Assembly (NCBI GenBank): GCA_017979445.1
Contig: JADQWC010000630.1
Coordinates: 1-64,000 of the forward strand
DNA length: 64,000 nucleotides
Source of the DNA: Akebia trifoliata
Lineage: Eukaryota; Streptophyta; Magnoliopsida; Ranunculales; Lardizabalaceae
Reading direction: 5' to 3'
Positions within the stretch are counted from its first letter, which is position 1, and each line of letters starts with the position of its first letter. Position numbers and translations under genes: made by a program. The notes beneath the pieces are model-generated. The model had not been told where the DNA came from and did not search any database. It saw nothing but the letters and a program-made list of their open reading frames with translations. Below are positions 55,284-64,000 of this stretch, one piece after another.

Positions 55284-56580
55284 TTATGCTCAATTACCGT
55301 CGAGGGTTTTCTCTGAACTATGCTCAGATGTCGCCGAGGGTTTTCTTGGAACTATGCTCAGATGTCGCCAAGGGTTTTCTTGGAATTATGCTCAGGTGCC
55401 GCCAAGGGTTTTCTTTGAATTATGCTCAAATGCCGCCGAGGATTTTCTCGGAACTATGCTCAGATGCTGCTGAGGGTTTTCTCGAAACTATGCTCAGATG
55501 CCGCCAAAGGTTTTCTTGGAATTATGCTCAAGTACCGCCAAGGGTTTTCTTGGAATTATGCTCAGATGCCACCAAGGGCTTTCTCGGAACTATGCTCAGT
55601 TACCGCCGAGGGTTTTCTCGGAACTATGCTCAGATGTCGCCGAGGGCTTTCTCGGAATTATGCTCAGATGCCGCCAAGGGTTTTCTCGGAACTATGCTCA
55701 GATGCCGCCAAGGGTTTTCTTGGAATTATGCTCAGATGCCACCGAGGGCTTTCTCGAAACTATGCTCAGTTACCGCCGAGTGTTTTCTCGAAACTATGCT
55801 CAGATGCCGCTGAGGGTTTTCTCGAAATTATGCTCAGATGCCGCCGAGGGTTTTCTCGGAACTATGCTCAGATGCTGCCAAGGGTTTTCTTGGAATTATG
55901 CTCAGGTGCCGCCAAGGGTTTTCTTGGAATTATGCTCAGATGCCGCCGAGGGTTTTCTCGGAACTATGCTCAAATGCCGCCAAGGGTTTTCTTGGAATTA
56001 TGCTCAGATGCCGTCAAGGGCTTTCTCAGAACTATGCTCAGTTACCACCAAGGGTTTTCTCGGAACTATGCTTAGATGCCGCCTAGGGTTTTCTCGGAAT
56101 TATGCTCAGATGCCGCCGAGGGTTTTCTCGGAACTATGCTCAAATGCCGCCAAGGATTTTCTTGGAATTATGCTCAGATACCGCTGAGGGCTTTCTCAGA
56201 ACTATGCTCAGTTACCACCGAGGGTTTTCTCGGAACTATGCTCAGATGCCGCCTAGGGTTTTCTTGGAATTATGCTTAGATGCCGCCGAGGGTTTTCTCG
56301 GAACTATGCTCAGATGCTGCCAAGGGTTTTCTTGGAATTATGCTCAGGTGCCGCCAAGGGTTTTCTTGGAATTATGCTCAAATGCCACCAAGGGCTTTCT
56401 CGGAACTATGCTCAGATGCCGCCAAGGGCGTTCCTTGAATTATGCTCAGATGCCGCCGAGGGTTTTCTCGGACTATGCTCAGATGCCGTTAAGGGTTTTC
56501 TTGGAACTATGCTCAGTTACCACCGAGGGTATTCTCAGAATTAAGCTCAGTTATCGCCGAGGGTTTTCTCAGAATTTTGC
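55284..56580 (+). repeat. Tat-D 3' UTR minisatellite, 34-bp unit, about 38 copies
   Basis: Unit: TATGCTCAGATGCCG, then CCGAGGGTTTTCTCGG and AAC. The period is 34 bp (TGCTCA at 55321, 55355 and so on). Each unit holds a CCGAG / CTCGG inverted repeat with loop GGTTTT. A second class of units reads CCAAG / CTTGG, and a few read CTGAG / CTCAG, so both arms changed together. By eye about 21 of 38 units keep a full 5-bp stem (counting G-T). The open frames in all three phases come from the repeat length and are not taken as genes. Confidence 0.95.
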
Positions 56581-56945
56581 TCAGTTTATGTTCAGTTTAT
56601 ATTCAAATTATGCTCAGTTTATGTTCAGTTTATATTCAAATTATGCTCAGTTTATACTCAGATTATGCTCAAATTATGCTCAGACTTTAAATCACACACT
56701 TCCACAGTTGTTACATTAGTCAAGGCGAATTTTCTAAAATTCAAGGATTTGACACTGTTAGTGAGAGTTTGCACTCAAGGACCTGACAACCTTTTTAATT
56801 CGGGGAGAGCTTTACCCTCAAGGATCTGAACACCTTGACGAATTGCTAAATCAGGCTGCAAATGAACTGTCACTAGCTTTGGCAATCGGATATTGCATTA
56901 TCTACCAAAATAGATTTGCTATCTAGTTTGCTTCAACCCTCTGCC
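56581..56945 (+). other. Conserved 3' terminal segment between minisatellite and polypurine tract
   Basis: It begins with a degenerate ATGCTCAGTTTAT run and then matches Tat-A (15070-15280) and Tat-B (31370-31620): GTCAAGG.GAATTTTCTAAAA, CTGTCACTAGCTT, CATTATCTACCAAAATAG. Conservation across the subfamilies suggests a cis-acting role (RNA packaging or strand transfer). Confidence 0.7.
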
Positions 56946-56958
56946 AAAGAGGGGCATC
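56946..56958 (+). other. Tat-D polypurine tract
   Basis: AAAGAGGGGCATC directly before the LTR start TGTAGAC. Confidence 0.9.
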
Positions 56959-58669
56959 TGTAGACATCTCATCTGTAGACATCTCATTAATCAACTCGTT
57001 AACCAGATCGCAATGATTCCCAATGATGGATGTTATTTCCATTGTTTTATTTTGTTACCAGAAATGTTTTAGAAATCCGGATGAAATATCTCGAATTGAC
57101 AAAACCTTAGAAACCACGCTATGCTAGGAAAATACGACCCCAGAAACATAGAAATCATCATCTTGCAGACCAAAAAGAAACTTCACTAAAAATTGACCAA
57201 ATTACCCAAATACCCCTAACCTCAAAACAACCCTAGAGCCTACGTTACGCTTAGGAAAACTCTTTCGAACACATAAAATAACAAATTGGAACTAAATAAA
57301 TCATTTCACTAATTTTAACAAAATTTGATAAAATTACGAAAATGCCCCTCATAAAGTTCATGACCATTTCACACAAAAAATTTCATAAATGACACAAACT
57401 AATATTTCCATTGAATTCCTTATGAAAAATAGATTCTAAAATATCCGAGAACATTAAAAACCGACTTGAAATGTGAAAAGTCCTTTTCGGGGGCAAAATG
57501 GTAATTTCACAATTTTCATAATAAAAAAATTCAAAATTAATAAATAAAACATTAAATAATTAAAGTAAAACATTAATGAAATTAATTTAAAATTTTCAAT
57601 TAAAAAAATCGATTAATCGGGCTTTCAAGTAAAATTGTTGAGGGTTCGTGAGATATTTCTTTAAGGACCCCTACATTTGGGGGTCTAAAAAGTTAAAGAA
57701 ATAATGAAGGAGGGGTCTCCAAAAATTTAAAGTAAATCAAGCAAGACTAAGGTCAAGGTATTAAAGTCAATCAAGTGAGACTAAAGTCAAAATTAAAGTC
57801 AATTAAGCAAGACTAAAGTCAAAATATTAAAAGTCAATCAAATAAGACAAAAAGTCAAAACCCTAATAGAGTTCTAATTAAATAATAACTCTATCTAATA
57901 GAGTTCTAACTAAAAAATAATTCTACCTAAAACAAGTCTAATTAAAACACAATTCTACCTAAAACAAGTCTAACTAAAACACAACTCTAATTAAAAGAAC
58001 TCTAATTAAATACTAACTCTATCAAAATCAAACCCTAAAAAAATCTATAAATAGGGGTGCTCACACCCTATTTTCGTATCAAATCATAAACCCTAAGAGA
58101 AGTAGGTCTAAAAGCCCCTCTAGCCTCCCATAAACCCTAGTTTTGGAGTCTCAACTCCTTACCTAACATCCCTCCTTCGATTTTAGCCTAAAGAACACCC
58201 AAAATCCCTTCAAAAACGTTTCAAAATCCATAATAAACTCGAAGAGTCCAGATCCAAAAATAAGGAGATACCTTGCCTCGGAGATCCGAAATCAAATCCG
58301 GAGACAGAACGAAGCAAGGGAGTACGGTACAAGGAGCTATTTTTGTCGGATCTGAGGGAACAAAGTATTTGCTATCGAAAAGGTATAACTTTTTATTTAT
58401 TTATTTATTTATTTATTATTATCTAGGTTGTTAGCAGTGTAATTTATTTGGGAAGTTAGTAGAGACCGGCTTTGGCTGGGCGGGGTTGGTGCCTAACACC
58501 TTCCAACCCCGTAACATGATCCCCGAATTCAGCTTTTCTCGATTCTAGATTAGTTTTTTGTCCGTTTATAGTCATTGATCGATTCCTAGACCGTAATAAC
58601 TAGGTGGCGACTCCCAAACCTCAAGGGTCAAAAGCGGATCCGCGCACCCCGCGGATCGAGGGGCTTTCA
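56959..58669 (+). repeat. Tat-D 3' LTR (1711 bp)
   Basis: Starts TGTAGACATCTCAT, ends GAGGGGCTTTCA. The first 30 bp differ from the 5' LTR: CTGTAGACATCTCAT occurs twice in tandem and replaces the TTTTTGCACTCGCTTG part. TATA box intact, TATAAATAG at 58046-58054. Otherwise collinear with the 5' LTR. Confidence 0.95.
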
Positions 58670-58674
58670 TTTCC
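58670..58674 (+). other. Target-site duplication of Tat-D (right copy)
   Basis: TTTCC, identical to 40586-40590. Confidence 0.9.
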
Positions 58675-58820
58675 TCTCTGAACTTGACATGAGACTTAGC
58701 CATCTGTCTCATGAATGATATTAACTGAACCATCGAATTAGTAATCTGATCCAGAACTTTCTCGTTTCTATTATGTTTCGGTCTCTGCCTCGTCCACTTA
58801 TCTCGCTTGTGTTTATCCAT
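58670..58820 (-). pseudogene. gag: gag N-terminus of the chromovirus-like element
   Basis: ATG at 58820 on the minus strand. About 50 codons, basic (MDKHKRDKWTRQRPKHNRNE) followed by an amphipathic helix (LDQITNSMVQLISFMRQMAK). Open until the Tat-D insertion point. The rest of gag continues at 40585 downward. It lies about 300 bp after a PBS, as a gag start should. Confidence 0.7.
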
Positions 58821-59124
58821 AACAAGGCACTTATCAAAATAAGGCCAAAATCACTCTTGCGTAACTATGAATTGCTACTGTAACTTGGAACTTAGTAATG
58901 GACTTCATTTCCATTACTAACAGAACAAACCTAAAATCATATCTTAGGCTTACTAAGCTCTATAGATTTCTAGGCACGGAAGAACTCGTAATTCTAATAC
59001 AAAACTACTAATGAGCTCGGATACCGAATTCCTATTGACACTCTATGGTTATCGCTATAATACCTGTGGTATCAGCCAATTCCTATAAACATAGCAGATA
59101 TGTATCCCATACGAATCTAATGCT
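58821..59124 (-). other. Leader of the chromovirus-like element
   Basis: About 300 bp between PBS and gag start on the minus strand; no coding. Open frames on the plus strand here are antisense. Confidence 0.6.
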
Positions 59125-59138
59125 ATGCTCTGATACCA
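59125..59138 (-). other. Primer-binding site (tRNA-iMet type)
   Basis: On the minus strand TGGTATCAGAGCAT, the complement of the 3' end of initiator tRNA-Met, two bases after an LTR end ...GGGCGCCACA. This is the common primer of chromoviruses. Confidence 0.85.
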
Positions 59139-59140
59139 TC

Positions 59141-60405
59141 TGTGGCGCCCTACCAAATACTAACACAAATCCCCATGTCAAAACTCGAGGTACTAGATGG
59201 CATCTCGAAATTTCGGCATGGTCTCCTCTGTTTATGTTAGCATTCCAAGGCATTAAACCTGCACCTGATAAACGACATACATTTCTCCATATATACATTC
59301 AAAATATAATACTAGCGAAATCTTATATACATCTAATAACGTACAAAAATCAGAATGCGAAAGAAGAAATTCATACATGGGATAATACAAAAATTCTCAC
59401 TTTAACAAAAGTCCTAACGCTCAGAACAAAATCTATAATACTTTTGGACAAATCGATACCAGTAGGGGGTATAACCCCAATACTCACCAATTGACGGACT
59501 CTGACTGTCTATCTAACCCACCAGATGATTATCACTCATGTTCTACACCTGTCTCGCTAAATTTCGGATCTGAAACTAAAAAAATGGAGAAGGAAAGGGT
59601 GAGTAACAATGGTTACCCAGTAAGGAAGAAAATAATTTCTGTCAATAATCTCTCCTAACTTGAACTAATAAACATACTGAATCATTTTAAAATATGCAAA
59701 GTTTTACAAAAGAAACTACGATTAACTGGTACATATAGTCAGGGATGACCAACTAAACATTTTAAAACTCACATTACATCGATCAACAGTACTCACTATA
59801 ACATTCTCTTTTTTATACAAATCTAATTGATCAAATGGAAATATTAAACATGCATTTCATTTTATATATCAAAATAAGACAACAGATAAATAATACACAA
59901 TGGTGGAGTATTGGAATTAGAGAGTTGGGATTCACGACTAGATTACTCCCAATCTGGACATGATATTACAATTCTTCTCTGGTTTTTAGTTCCTGATTTT
60001 GTGGTCGGTCGCTGCACTTATCACACTTGGTTGACCATTTATCTGGCTCAGACTGACCGTTTAACTTGACCATAAGCAATGGGTCCCTTTTCGATATGTC
60101 AGAACGTTTGACTACTATAGATTGTTAGTGATCACTGACTAACCATCTTCGTCTATGCCTATCAGGTGTGTATGTGATACCCAAATATACAAATCATTCG
60201 TGTACAACCACCTTTACATTACAAGTTCACTAGTAAAGATGGAGAAGAATAACCCGAATTTCAGTTGTGATTCCACTCTCATACGCGTCCCATACCACGT
60301 ATGAGCTTGGTGGTCCCTACTGTACATCCCAGGATAGTGCACCACTCTGGATGATATGACGTACTATCCCTTTAAGCATTCACAAACTCTTTAGCAACTC
60401 ACAAA

Positions 60406-60461
<56 letters not shown>

Positions 60462-60900
60462 TTTGAAAATAAAAGAGAAAGTAACGATACAAGGTTGAGA
60501 ATGGATATCCAGTTTCCTACCATGCAAGTGTGACCACACGGCCTAAAATATATAATAGAACAGAAAAGTAAACAGCGCCTCACACTAATAGAAAGTAAAC
60601 AAACATGCAACCAGTAAGATTATCCCTACATATCTGTTCACTAACCTACACACAACACAAGAATGTAAAATGCAAACATCACCCTACGGGTTTAACTCTA
60701 ACATTTTGCAGTTTCATACCCTTTTTCCCTTTTTCTGATTTTTACCGTTTTCAATCTTTCAAATAAAATATTCATTTTCTAATATTCATCAACTTAATTT
60801 GAGTTCATTGAATATTAATTTTTTTTTAATTATGAAATTCATTTTATCATAATATTGAAAATGTACAACACTTAAATCAAAACGGGGTCCGAGCGGTGCA
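59141..60900 (-). repeat. 5' LTR of the chromovirus-like element (outer end approximate)
   Basis: The inner end is fixed by the PBS: on the minus strand the LTR ends GGTAGGGCGCCACA. The region contains motifs often seen in such LTRs (GGTGAGTATTGGGG on the minus strand near 59470-59490) and a long (TA)n at 60408-60453. I could not fix the outer end, since the 37030-37939 fragment of the other LTR does not visibly match; 60900 is a guess. Confidence 0.5.
60408..60453. repeat. (TA)n microsatellite
   Basis: About 20 TA units within the LTR-like region; compare the TA tracts at 1651-1669, 2131-2160 and 2541-2578. Confidence 0.95.
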
Positions 60901-61899
60901 CAGGACCCAACTGATAGAAATAGCCTGTTGAAATATTCTATCCACGTATAATTTATAAAAAATTACAATTAAACATATCAAATATACAAGTTCTGGCGTG
61001 GATTTGAAATAACTGATTGAATTCTATATTTTTGGAAACTCACCAGAAATTTTTAATAAAATCCTAAATGTAATTTTCACAATGTACGATTACTAATAGA
61101 AATTGAGAGTTCCTTACAATCTCTGTGCGAAAGGATTGAAGCACATGCACGAAAATCGAGGTAAATGATATAGAAAAACCAGATGGTTCGAAGTTCGAGA
61201 CGACTGAGTTTTGAATCTAACCCAGTGGTTTCGAATATCTTGATGTTTGAATCTAGATATTTGAAATTCATATGTAAAAAGCACATACAAAGATTTTGAA
61301 GAAAATATTTAGAAAGTGTTAAATATTTTTAAAGTTTTTTTTTCAATTTTATTTTAAAACATGAAACTAAATTAGAATAAAATATGAAACTAAACTAGAA
61401 TGCTATGTAATGCAATTCTGAGCTAACCTAATACCCCTAAACCTAAATGAAATATTGTCCTCACTATACACGTAGTAAGGAAAGTGACAAAAATGTTTTA
61501 TCACACTTGAAACGGATTGGGCATTAATGTACAAAATCTTGATACAACTGATATGAAAAGATTAAAAGTTATAACAATTATAATTTCTTAAATAGTTTTA
61601 CATAAAAATCCTACCTAAGAATTAAAAATAACCTAAAAATATCCTAATCTAGCAATGAAACCTATCCTAATCTGAATCAAAACTTTCAGTGACTTGTGCC
61701 TTCTTCTCTTCAATATAGCCCAACATCTATCTCTGTTACTCAATCAACAATTCTAACCAGTCTGTAGTCCTAGTAACACTAATTGCTTGATTTGGTTGAG
61801 AGTTGTCTTGAAGAGGAAGAAAATAAGAAAGGGATTAGGATTGGAGTTTTTTTTTTTTGAGAAAGTTTGTTTCCTAACTATACTACTTATTAAAATAAA
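60901..61899. other. No gene recognised
   Basis: AT-rich, no domain-bearing frame on either strand. May include the outer LTR end of the chromovirus-like relic and the 3' part of the gag-only relic to the right. Confidence 0.35.
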
Positions 61900-63172
61900 A
61901 GCACATTGGTTGCCTCTCAAGCAGTGCTAAGTTTAACGTCTTTAACCAGACCTATCAAAAAGTCTGAATCCTAGGTATTTTCCTAGCATCTAATTTTACG
62001 GACACGACGATCGATTTCCCACCCCAAATGATAGGCAGACAGATTTTTACCATCGTTAGGATATGAAAATGATGTTTTAAAATGATTAACATCCGTCGTT
62101 TATCCTCAATTCTTAATGTCATCACCTTTTTGAAACAGTTTTTAACCATCGTATTTCCTAAGAGAATGGAAATTGTAAAACAGGCAGGGTCTTTACAATC
62201 TTGCGAAAGAATAGGTTGGATAGGGTACGAGGTTAAATCAGTAGTAATCAGAATTGGTGACTAACAAATTAGAGTTTATCATTGGTTTTTCTTGAACAAC
62301 AGTTTTCTTTGATGGTGGATCAGTTTCCTTAGCCAAATTTGTACAATTGGTTAGCTCATTGGGAATTTGAAACATTGGTTGGCTCTCGGGGGTTATGTCA
62401 TTTAAAAATTGACCATTTTCTCTTTTTTATAAGGGCACAGTGAACTGACTTAGTTGGACTTCCATCATTGCTTCGATTGGAACTATAACCTCATTGGTTT
62501 GAATTTGAACTTCAATTGAAACAGGATTATCAATTATTGATCAACAATTATCGAAATCTTCAAAAGAGTAGAACTGGTGACTAAGGTTATTTTGAATAGA
62601 GATATCCTCATTTTCAAATTTATCAAAATTTCATTCTTCTAAAGATAGCGCTAGGTGACTCAATTGAATTCTTTTGTTGGCTAAGGCTTGACTTATGTCT
62701 TGTTGTTGTTGGTGGAGCTGTTGTTGTTGGATGAACTATTGTTATTGATTTAACAACTCAATCATCAAGGACTCTAATGATGAAGTCGGAGGAGAGGACA
62801 AAAATGAGTCATTGAATGTTGACTTTGGCCCTATAAATCTATATTAGGAGAAATGTTTAGAATCATACGATTGTGGGGAATTATGGTTGGATTCATCATC
62901 AAGGTGTCGTGCATATAAAAATCTTCATGATTACCAAAATGACTATCTTGAATGAACTCGTTCTGACACGGTATGATATCTGAGAGAAATCAATTATCTA
63001 TGTGATATGGTTGGTCGAACGAACTAGGTGTCGACATCCAATAAGAATTAAGAGAATGATGCATATTAGCGTACGTAGCACGAAACATGGGTAGACTCGG
63101 ACAATACTTGGGAAGATGATCATAATTATTACATAAGACGCATGGGATCCAAGATTTTCTCCTAAACTCCAT
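61900..63172 (-). pseudogene. gag-only retrotransposon relic (CCHC protein plus Gln-rich coiled coil)
   Basis: Minus strand. The frame from 63172 holds a complete CCHC knuckle, CVLCNNYDHLPKYC, followed by a Ser/Tyr/His-rich stretch. Then at about 62790-62640 a Gln-rich predicted coiled coil (SLESLMIELLNQ, FIQQQQLHQQQQDISQALAN, KRIQLSHLALSLEE) with TAA and TAG at Gln positions. Further down EVIVPIEAMMEVQLSQFTVP and PESQPMFQIPNELTNC. No protease, RT or integrase follows. At 61940-61900 (minus) the motif GCACTGCTTGAGAGGCAACC corresponds to the CGCTACTGGGAGGCAACCCA motif after Athila integrase at 26251. This suggests an Athila-related element with gag but no pol. Confidence 0.5.
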
Positions 63173-64000
63173 GACAATATAAATCTGCTCAAGGTTCTAT
63201 ATTTATATACAAGATCTCAGGATTAAATGGTTCTAATATATTGCTCTGTGAACATCTACCAAGTATGCAAATCACACAGTCGATCAAACAGTCACGAAAA
63301 GAAAAGACTGGACATAGATAGGTTGCCTAAAGCTAGACATCTCCTAACTGGATAGAAATAGGGTAACTAGCGTTCCAACTCAATTCTATGAAGTCAATTT
63401 TGAATCGTTCGGATCTCTAGATCAGAGGTGGTGCACAATGCATAACCAAGGACACTCTTAAATCACCTTCCTTTCTTGAATAAACTGAGTCTATTCCCTC
63501 AAAGGGCAAGATCTTACTAGATAGAAAAGCTGACCAAGAAAAGCAATTAACACAATTTGAAGTAAAATTTCTCCTATTGAGCTCATGGGCCCTATAGTCA
63601 AGTCTAATTGATTTTATTTAATTTGATTGCATGACTAGTGAGTTGATTATCCTAATTAGAGTAAGGAATTGGTAATAACTTCCAATCCTTATCGTATCAT
63701 GTCATCCCTAGGGGAGGAGAGTTCTTTACTACTTAATTAATTATTTCAAGTGTGCAAAGTGAAAAAATAACACACAAGAGCAAGGAGTAACTCACTAGCA
63801 TAGAGAGGCATGAGTGTTTCAGGATTACCTCCCGTGCTAGACAGGGTGAAGATGGTTTGAGTCGACTTAGACCACCAATTCCAATTTTGGTGTGCAAACC
63901 TAAGGAGCCGTGACGGTATTGTCCACCTGTCATCCTTCCTTAGTCTATTATAATCCAAGCCTTCTTGGATAATTAAATAATTGACAAGGAATCTTAAATA
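63173..64000. other. No gene recognised
   Basis: Possibly the 5' part of the gag-only relic (upstream on the minus strand), but no PBS or LTR end could be placed. The frames at 63733-63958 on the minus strand have no recognisable motif. Confidence 0.35.

Larger units (their letters stand above)
40591..58669 (+). mobile_element. Tat-D: structurally complete Tat/Ogre-type retrotransposon (18,079 bp)
   Basis: Both LTRs (1756 and 1711 bp), PBS, polypurine tract and a perfect 5-bp target duplication are present. Internal order: long leader, ORF1, gag, protease, G-patch, RT, first RNase H, second archaeal-type RNase H, integrase, long 3' UTR with a minisatellite. The extra ORF1 before gag, a tRNA-Arg-type PBS, the second RNase H and the large size are features known for Tat/Ogre. 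The coding region has many in-frame stops, at least three small deletions and a damaged RT active site, so it cannot act on its own. It sits in the gag of a minus-strand chromovirus-like relic. Confidence 0.95.

Noticed and set aside
55284..56580. CRISPR-like appearance (regular 34-bp spacing, palindromic core)
   Set aside because: There are no unique spacers: the whole 34 bp is repeated, and the context is a plant retrotransposon 3' UTR.
55109..56719. Long overlapping open frames in all three phases (up to 234 codons, with repeated RNYAQMPPRVFSELC-type peptides)
   Set aside because: They come from a 34-bp unit without stops; since 34 is not a multiple of 3, each frame cycles through all phases. 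Same for 30897-31361 and, with a 32-bp unit, 14477-14748.
59045..59494. 149-codon plus-strand frame
   Set aside because: It is antisense to the PBS and LTR of the minus-strand element and has no motif.

Overview
This is nuclear DNA of a flowering plant, most likely a eudicot. It is AT-rich, has intron-split coding sequence, MITEs, and nested Ty3/gypsy LTR retrotransposons of the plant lineages Athila, Tat/Ogre and a chromovirus-like group. No bacterial, organellar or rRNA/tRNA gene was seen. The species cannot be named from sequence alone. Family names come from recognising motifs by eye; no database was searched. LAYOUT: 1-10.6 kb is the genic end. It holds one protein gene on the minus strand (choline-transporter-like/PNS1 family; two exons visible, terminal exon not found), several foldback MITEs (one group sitting in TA microsatellites), a Tourist-like element with a TAA target duplication, and an orphan DEAD-box-helicase-like exon. 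10.6-18.5 kb is a decayed Tat-type element (Tat-A): partial 5' LTR, integrase relic, 3' UTR and a 3.2-kb LTR. 18.6-28.2 kb is an Athila element with a complete 5' LTR, tRNA-Asp-type PBS, nearly intact gag-pol and a 3' LTR cut off after about 275 bp. There it joins the 3' half of a second Tat element (Tat-B, 28.2-33.4 kb, ending in a 3' LTR). 33.4-37.0 kb is a third Tat copy (Tat-C) on the opposite strand, with pol only. 37.0-40.6 and 58.7-about 61 kb are two parts of one decayed minus-strand chromovirus-like element (LTR fragment, gag relic, tRNA-iMet-type PBS, LTR). Its gag is split by Tat-D (40591-58669), a structurally complete 18.1-kb Tat/Ogre element with a perfect 5-bp target duplication TTTCC. 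61.7-63.2 kb holds a gag-only relic on the minus strand, and the rest to 64 kb has no recognisable gene.  HOW THE PARTS WORK: Tat-D shows the whole plan of the lineage: LTR, tRNA-Arg-type PBS, 3.3-kb leader, extra ORF1, gag with zinc knuckle, protease, G-patch, reverse transcriptase, degenerate RNase H, second (archaeal-type) RNase H, integrase, long 3' UTR with stem-loops and a 34-bp minisatellite, polypurine tract, LTR. It is dead in cis (nonsense codons, frameshifts, YVDD changed to YVND). Every premature stop that can be polarised by comparing copies is a C-to-T or G-to-A change, as expected for methylated, silenced DNA.  MOST INTERESTING: the 3' UTRs of the Tat copies carry two kinds of repeated hairpin whose stems vary in a compensatory way: an array of 34-bp units, each a 5-bp stem with a 6-nt loop, and a smaller set of 8-bp stem-loops. 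I know of no described function for them. 3' UTR minisatellites are known in Tat/Ogre elements; the covarying hairpin architecture is the part worth testing.
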